From positions 139,001-203,000 of the forward strand of contig JACKIM010000003.1 in NCBI GenBank assembly GCA_020638465.1: a DNA stretch of 64,000 nt, in the 5' to 3' direction. Below are positions 60,241 to 64,000 of this stretch, in pieces. Each line of letters begins with the position of its first letter. Positions within the stretch are counted from its first letter, which is position 1. Both the position numbers and the translations under genes were made by a program. Source of the stretch: Geminicoccaceae bacterium. Its GTDB lineage: Bacteria; Pseudomonadota; Alphaproteobacteria; Geminicoccales; Geminicoccaceae. Below the pieces are notes generated by a model. That model was not told where the DNA came from and searched no databases. It worked only from the letters and a program-made list of their open reading frames with translations.

Positions 60241-61182
60241 ATGACAGCCTTTATCATCAAGCGGTTATCGTCTGCCTTTGTCACCCTTTTCGCGGTGATG
60301 ACGCTGGTGTTCGTGCTGGTGCGCATCGTTCCGGGCGATCCCGCACAGGTGGTCCTGGGCGACCAGGCGAGCAAGGAGGCCATCGAGGTCATGCGGACCC
60401 GCCTCGGCCTCGACCAGCCGATGTGGCAGCAATATGCCGACTTCATCGGCAACGCGCTCGTCGGCGACTGGGGCAATTCCATGGTCACCGGCCAGCCCGT
60501 GATCGGCGAGGTGCTCAAGGTGCTGCCATGGACCATCGAGCTCACCGTTGTATCGCTGGTGCTGGGTGCCGTCATCGGCATCCCGCTGGGGGTATGGGCC
60601 GCTGTCCGCCGCAACCGCTTCGTGGACTACGTCACCCGGGTGCTGTCCCTGCTGGGCCTGTCCTTCCCCGCCTTCGTGTCGGCGATCATGCTGCTGCTGT
60701 TCTTCGCCATCCAGCTGCACTGGTTCCCGGTGATCAGTTCGGGTGGCGATGGCAGCTTCGCCGACCGCCTGCGCAGCCTCGCCCTTCCGGCGATCAACCT
60801 GGGCCTCATCATGGCCGCCTACATCACCCGCGTGACGCGTTCGGCCATGCTGGAGGTGCTGGGCGAGGATTATGTGCGGACGGCAAGGGCCAAGGGCGTG
60901 CCGCAGGCGCCCGTGCTCTGGCGGCACGCGCTGCGCAATGCGCTCATCCCGGTGGTCACCGTGGTCGGTCTCTATCTGGGCATCCTCATCGGCAATTCGG
61001 TGCTGACCGAAGTCGTGTTCAACCGTCCCGGACTGGGCAAGCTCATCGTCGGCGCGCTGAACCAGCGTGACTACACCATGCTTCAGGGAATGATGGTCAT
61101 CTACACCTTCGTCGTGGTGATCGTGAACCTCATCACCGATCTCACCTACGGGCTGATCGATCCTCGGGTGAAATTCAAATGA
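60241..61182 (+). CDS. Peptide-type ABC importer permease (DppB-like)
   Basis: A 313-residue permease with six helices. The N-terminal pattern FIIKRLSSAFVTLFAVMTLVFVLVRIVPGDP and RTRLGLDQPMWQQYADFIGN is typical of DppB/OppB, as is the cytoplasmic loop EVLGEDYVRTARAKGVPQAPVLWRHALRNALIPVV. It overlaps the DppC gene by four bases. It forms a heterodimer with DppC in the inner membrane. Confidence 0.95.
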   Translation: MTAFIIKRLSSAFVTLFAVMTLVFVLVRIVPGDPAQVVLGDQASKEAIEVMRTRLGLDQPMWQQYADFIGNALVGDWGNSMVTGQPVIGEVLKVLPWTIELTVVSLVLGAVIGIPLGVWAAVRRNRFVDYVTRVLSLLGLSFPAFVSAIMLLLFFAIQLHWFPVISSGGDGSFADRLRSLALPAINLGLIMAAYITRVTRSAMLEVLGEDYVRTARAKGVPQAPVLWRHALRNALIPVVTVVGLYLGILIGNSVLTEVVFNRPGLGKLIVGALNQRDYTMLQGMMVIYTFVVVIVNLITDLTYGLIDPRVKFK

Positions 61183-62072
61183 GCCAGCGCCGCCCCTCCG
61201 TCACGTCGAGCTTCGCCGCGGTCACGGCCTATGGCGCCCGCGCCACGATCAAGGCGTTCAACACCAACAAGACCTCATGGGTCGGTTTCGTCATCTTCAT
61301 GGCCGTCGTGCTGATGGCCATATTCGCGCCGCTGCTGGCTCCGCACGATCCCCTCGAACAGGACCTTTTCTACCGCCTGAAGCCGCCCAACGAGACCTAC
61401 TGGCTGGGCACCGACTATTACGGCCGCGACATCCTCTCGCGCCTGCTCTACGGCGCACGCATCTCGCTGGTCATCGGCCTGGTCGCCGTGCTCGCCGCCA
61501 TGCTGATCGGCTCGGTCATCGGCATGGTCGCCGGCTACTACCGCGGCAAGACCGACCTGATCATCATGCAGGTCATGGACACGCTCTTGGCGTTTCCCTC
61601 GCTGATCCTCGGACTGATCATCGTCGCCATGCTGGGACCGTCGATCACCAACCTTGTGATCGCCATCGCCCTCACCGCCATACCGCCGTTCGCCCGCATC
61701 GCCCGGGCACCGACCATCAGCATGAAGGAACGCGAATTCGTCGAGGCCGCGCGATCGCTGGGCTTTTCCGATTTCCGCATCCTCATCCTGCATATCCTGC
61801 CCAACATCCTGCCCGAGATCCTGGTGATGGGTTCGCTGTGGCTGGCGACTGCCATTCGCGTGGAGGCATCGCTGGCCTTCATCGGCCTTGGCGTGCGCCC
61901 GCCGACAGCGACATGGGGCGGCATGATCCGCGAGGGTTTCGAGAACATCCTCGACTCCTACTGGCTGGCGCTGGCTCCCAGCGTCGCCATTCTCGTCATC
62001 GTCTTCGCCCTCAACCTCCTGGGTGATGGCCTGCGCGATGCCGTCGATCCCAAGCTTCGGAGCGGTGAATAG
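61179..62072 (+). CDS. Peptide-type ABC importer permease (DppC-like)
   Basis: A 297-residue permease. After a hydrophilic start comes the first helix (WVGFVIFMAVVLMAIFAPLL), the HDPLEQDLFYRLKPPNETYW/LGTDYYGRDILSRLLYGARIS segment characteristic of DppC/OppC, and the coupling loop REFVEAARSLGFSDFRILILHILPN. The stop is three bases before the ATPase gene. Confidence 0.95.
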   Translation: MSQRRPSVTSSFAAVTAYGARATIKAFNTNKTSWVGFVIFMAVVLMAIFAPLLAPHDPLEQDLFYRLKPPNETYWLGTDYYGRDILSRLLYGARISLVIGLVAVLAAMLIGSVIGMVAGYYRGKTDLIIMQVMDTLLAFPSLILGLIIVAMLGPSITNLVIAIALTAIPPFARIARAPTISMKEREFVEAARSLGFSDFRILILHILPNILPEILVMGSLWLATAIRVEASLAFIGLGVRPPTATWGGMIREGFENILDSYWLALAPSVAILVIVFALNLLGDGLRDAVDPKLRSGE

Positions 62073-62075
62073 ACG

Positions 62076-63878
62076 ATGAGTGACACGGTCATTTCGCTGC
62101 GCAACCTCAAGACCTCGTTCCGGGTCGATGGCGTCTGGCGGCCGGCGGTCAACGATGTCAGCTTCGATGTCGCCAGAAACGAGACCGTCTCCGTCGTGGG
62201 AGAAAGCGGGTCGGGCAAGTCGGTCACCGCCCTGTCGATCATGCAGCTCATCCCCATGGCCAATGGCCGCATCGAGGGCGAGATCCGGTTCAAAGACCGC
62301 AACCTGCTGGAACTCGGCGAGACCGAGATGCGCAAGGTCCGCGGCAACGACATCTCGATGATCTTCCAGGAGCCGATGACCAGCCTCAACCCCGTGCTGA
62401 CGGTGGGCTTCCAGGTGGCGGAGGCGCTGCGTTACCACCGTGGCATGGACAGGACCGAGGCGGACAGGGCGGCCCTCGAAATTCTCGATCAGGTACGCAT
62501 TCCCAGCGCCAGAAGCCGGTTTCACGACTATCCCCATCTCTTCTCGGGAGGAATGCGCCAGCGGGTGATGATCGCCATGGCGCTTGCCTGCCGACCGGAC
62601 CTGCTGATCGCCGACGAGCCGACCACGGCGCTGGATGTTACCATTCAGGCGCAAATCATCGAATTGATAAAGACGCTACAGCGCGAAATCGGCATGTCGG
62701 TCCTGTTCATCACCCACGACATGGGTGTGGTCGCGGAGATATCCGACAGGGTGATCGTGATGTATCACGGCGAGAAGGTCGAGGAAGGTCCCTCGGAGCA
62801 GATCTTCTCCAATCCGCAACATCGTTATACCCGCACCCTGCTGGCTGCCGTCCCGCGCCTGGGCTCGATGCAGGGTTTCAGCCGTCCGGTCAAATTCGCC
62901 GACATGGAAACGCCTGAACCTGCGGAAGAACCCGAACCCGAGGGATTGCGGAGTGCGGGCCCTCCCCTGCTTGAGGTGGCCGATCTGGTCACCCGCTTCG
63001 ACATCACCGGCGGCGTCCTCAGCCGGCCGGTGGGACGCGTCCATGCCGTCGAGGGCGTGTCATTCACGCTTCATGCCGGCGAGACGCTGGCGCTCGTCGG
63101 CGAAAGCGGTTGCGGCAAGTCCACCACGGGCCGTAGCGTGCTGCGGCTGATCGAGCCCCGCTCCGGCGTCATACGCTTCGAGGGCGAGGATCTGCTCGGT
63201 GTCGACAGGGAGGCGCTCAAGCGCAAGCGCCGGCACATGCAGATGATCTTCCAGGATCCGTTCGCCAGCCTCAATCCGCGCAAGACGGTCGGATCGGCCA
63301 TTGCCGAGCCGATGCTGGTCCATGGCGTGTGCGATCGCGAGGAGGCGGAGATCCGCGTCACCCGGCTGCTGGAACAGGTGGGACTGGACGCCAGCCATGC
63401 GCTGCGTTTTCCCCACGAGTTCTCCGGCGGCCAGCGGCAGCGGATCTGCATTGCCCGGGCGCTGGGTCTCTCTCCCCGGCTCATCGTCGCCGATGAATCG
63501 GTGTCGGCGCTGGACGTCTCCATCAAGGCGCAGGTCATCAACCTGATGCTCGACCTCCAGCGCGAACTGGGGCTGGCCTATCTGTTCATCAGCCATGACA
63601 TCGCCGTGGTCGAGCGGGTCAGTCATCGGGTGGCAGTGATGTATCTGGGCGAAATCGTCGAGATCGGTCCGCGCGAGGCCATTTTCGAGCGTCCGGCCCA
63701 TCCCTACACGAAAAAGCTCATGAGCGCGGTCCCCGTCCCTGATCCGGCCCGCCGCGGCATCCGCCGGGAAATCTCCAATGACGAAGTCCCGAGTCCCGTC
63801 CGCACGCTCGACTACCAGCCCCCTGCCCGCCCCATGATCGAGGTCGGGCCGGGTCATTTCATCCAGCAATTCGAGTAG
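62076..63878 (+). CDS. Fused DppD-DppF-type ABC transporter ATPase
   Basis: A 600-residue protein with two complete nucleotide-binding domains. Domain 1: Walker A GESGSGKSVTA (about residue 43), signature FSGGMRQRVMIA, Walker B LLIADEPTTALD. Domain 2: Walker A GESGCGKSTTG (about 345), signature FSGGQRQRICIA, Walker B LIVADESVSALD. Each ends with the oligopeptide-type motif (NPQHRYTRTLLAAVPRL and RPAHPYTKKLMSAVPVP) that binds iron-sulfur or caps the domain in DppD/OppD. A linker rich in Pro and Glu (about 275-295) joins them. It powers import of the DppA ligand. Confidence 0.95.
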   Translation: MSDTVISLRNLKTSFRVDGVWRPAVNDVSFDVARNETVSVVGESGSGKSVTALSIMQLIPMANGRIEGEIRFKDRNLLELGETEMRKVRGNDISMIFQEPMTSLNPVLTVGFQVAEALRYHRGMDRTEADRAALEILDQVRIPSARSRFHDYPHLFSGGMRQRVMIAMALACRPDLLIADEPTTALDVTIQAQIIELIKTLQREIGMSVLFITHDMGVVAEISDRVIVMYHGEKVEEGPSEQIFSNPQHRYTRTLLAAVPRLGSMQGFSRPVKFADMETPEPAEEPEPEGLRSAGPPLLEVADLVTRFDITGGVLSRPVGRVHAVEGVSFTLHAGETLALVGESGCGKSTTGRSVLRLIEPRSGVIRFEGEDLLGVDREALKRKRRHMQMIFQDPFASLNPRKTVGSAIAEPMLVHGVCDREEAEIRVTRLLEQVGLDASHALRFPHEFSGGQRQRICIARALGLSPRLIVADESVSALDVSIKAQVINLMLDLQRELGLAYLFISHDIAVVERVSHRVAVMYLGEIVEIGPREAIFERPAHPYTKKLMSAVPVPDPARRGIRREISNDEVPSPVRTLDYQPPARPMIEVGPGHFIQQFE

Positions 63879-64000
63879 GGCATCTCACCGCCGGATTGTC
63901 ACGCCGATTGAGGATTCCGGCCGGACTCGTTACGCTGATGCGGTTCATCGAGTTCGAACCGGGTTCGAGGAAATTGCCGAAAGAGCCTCATAGACACGAC
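63879..64000. other. Window end, no gene seen
   Basis: The last 122 bases after the fused ATPase gene contain no open frame with recognisable content and no clear terminator stem. The next gene starts beyond the window. Confidence 0.5.

Overview
The window looks like chromosome (or a large replicon) of a GC-rich alphaproteobacterium, probably Hyphomicrobiales-like. The signs are the density of TTT (TctABC) and TRAP solute importers, the LysR/LacI-controlled catabolic operons, the Tat-exported copper proteins, and a small TAGAGC...GCTCTA inverted-repeat element of a kind I associate with rhizobial relatives. The placement is inference; there is no rRNA, tRNA or other marker gene in the window.

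Layout. (1) 1-5.1 kb is a mobile-element graveyard: an RNA-repair pair (Pnkp-type kinase plus RlaP-type nucleotidyltransferase) whose kinase runs straight into a transposase tail, followed by fragments of IS4-like, IS21 (istA), Tn3-family and IS256 transposases nested in one another. (2) 5.1-11.5 kb (minus strand) is a tightly overlapped acyl-CoA catabolic operon: HMG-CoA-lyase-like, crotonase, CaiB-type CoA transferase, crotonase, acyl-CoA ligase, nitronate-monooxygenase-like. Its last gene is cut off by the Tn3 remnant. (3) 11.7-15.7 kb (plus) is a divergent TctCBA importer with an enolase-superfamily gene inserted; the two operons share an operator-rich, AT-rich intergenic region. (4) 15.9-27.5 kb: a LysR gene divergent from a long plus-strand array of hydroxyacid dehydrogenase, RraA-like protein, TctC/TctB/TctA, amidohydrolase, a second TctC paralogue, a TRAP importer and an SMP-30 lactonase. 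(5) 27.5-33.3 kb: a LysR gene divergent from a TRAP importer, an SDR and L-rhamnonate dehydratase. (6) 33.3-36.8 kb is a second graveyard with a HigBA toxin-antitoxin pair split by a MITE-like element, IS5 and IS66 remnants and a lone creatininase-family gene. (7) 36.8-44.0 kb: a LacI regulator with a perfect palindromic operator, a sugar ABC importer without its ATPase, a toroid-like protein of unknown function and a GH2 beta-glucuronidase-like enzyme, which together suggest uptake and cleavage of a uronic-acid glycoside. (8) 44.0-49.1 kb is a copper block: multicopper oxidase, CopA ATPase, two back-to-back MerR/CueR-type promoters, and a Tat-signal gene destroyed by a 17-bp duplication and an intact IS1-family insertion. 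(9) 49.1-55.8 kb (minus): a large sensor diguanylate cyclase and an SNF2/SWIM helicase. (10) 56.0-63.9 kb (plus): two FAD amine/amino-acid oxidoreductases followed by a complete dipeptide-type ABC importer with fused ATPases.

The main theme is scavenging of organic acids, sugar acids and amino compounds: each module pairs a high-affinity binding protein and importer with two to six cytoplasmic enzymes. Several transporter operons carry a GC-rich hairpin directly after the binding-protein gene, a plausible device for making more binding protein than permease. The best candidates for undescribed biology are the CoA operon paired with TctCBA and an enolase-superfamily enzyme, and the uronide ABC/toroid/GH2 operon. 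The best evolutionary curiosities are the kinase-transposase chimera, the MITE inside higBA and the doubly inactivated copper-induced gene.
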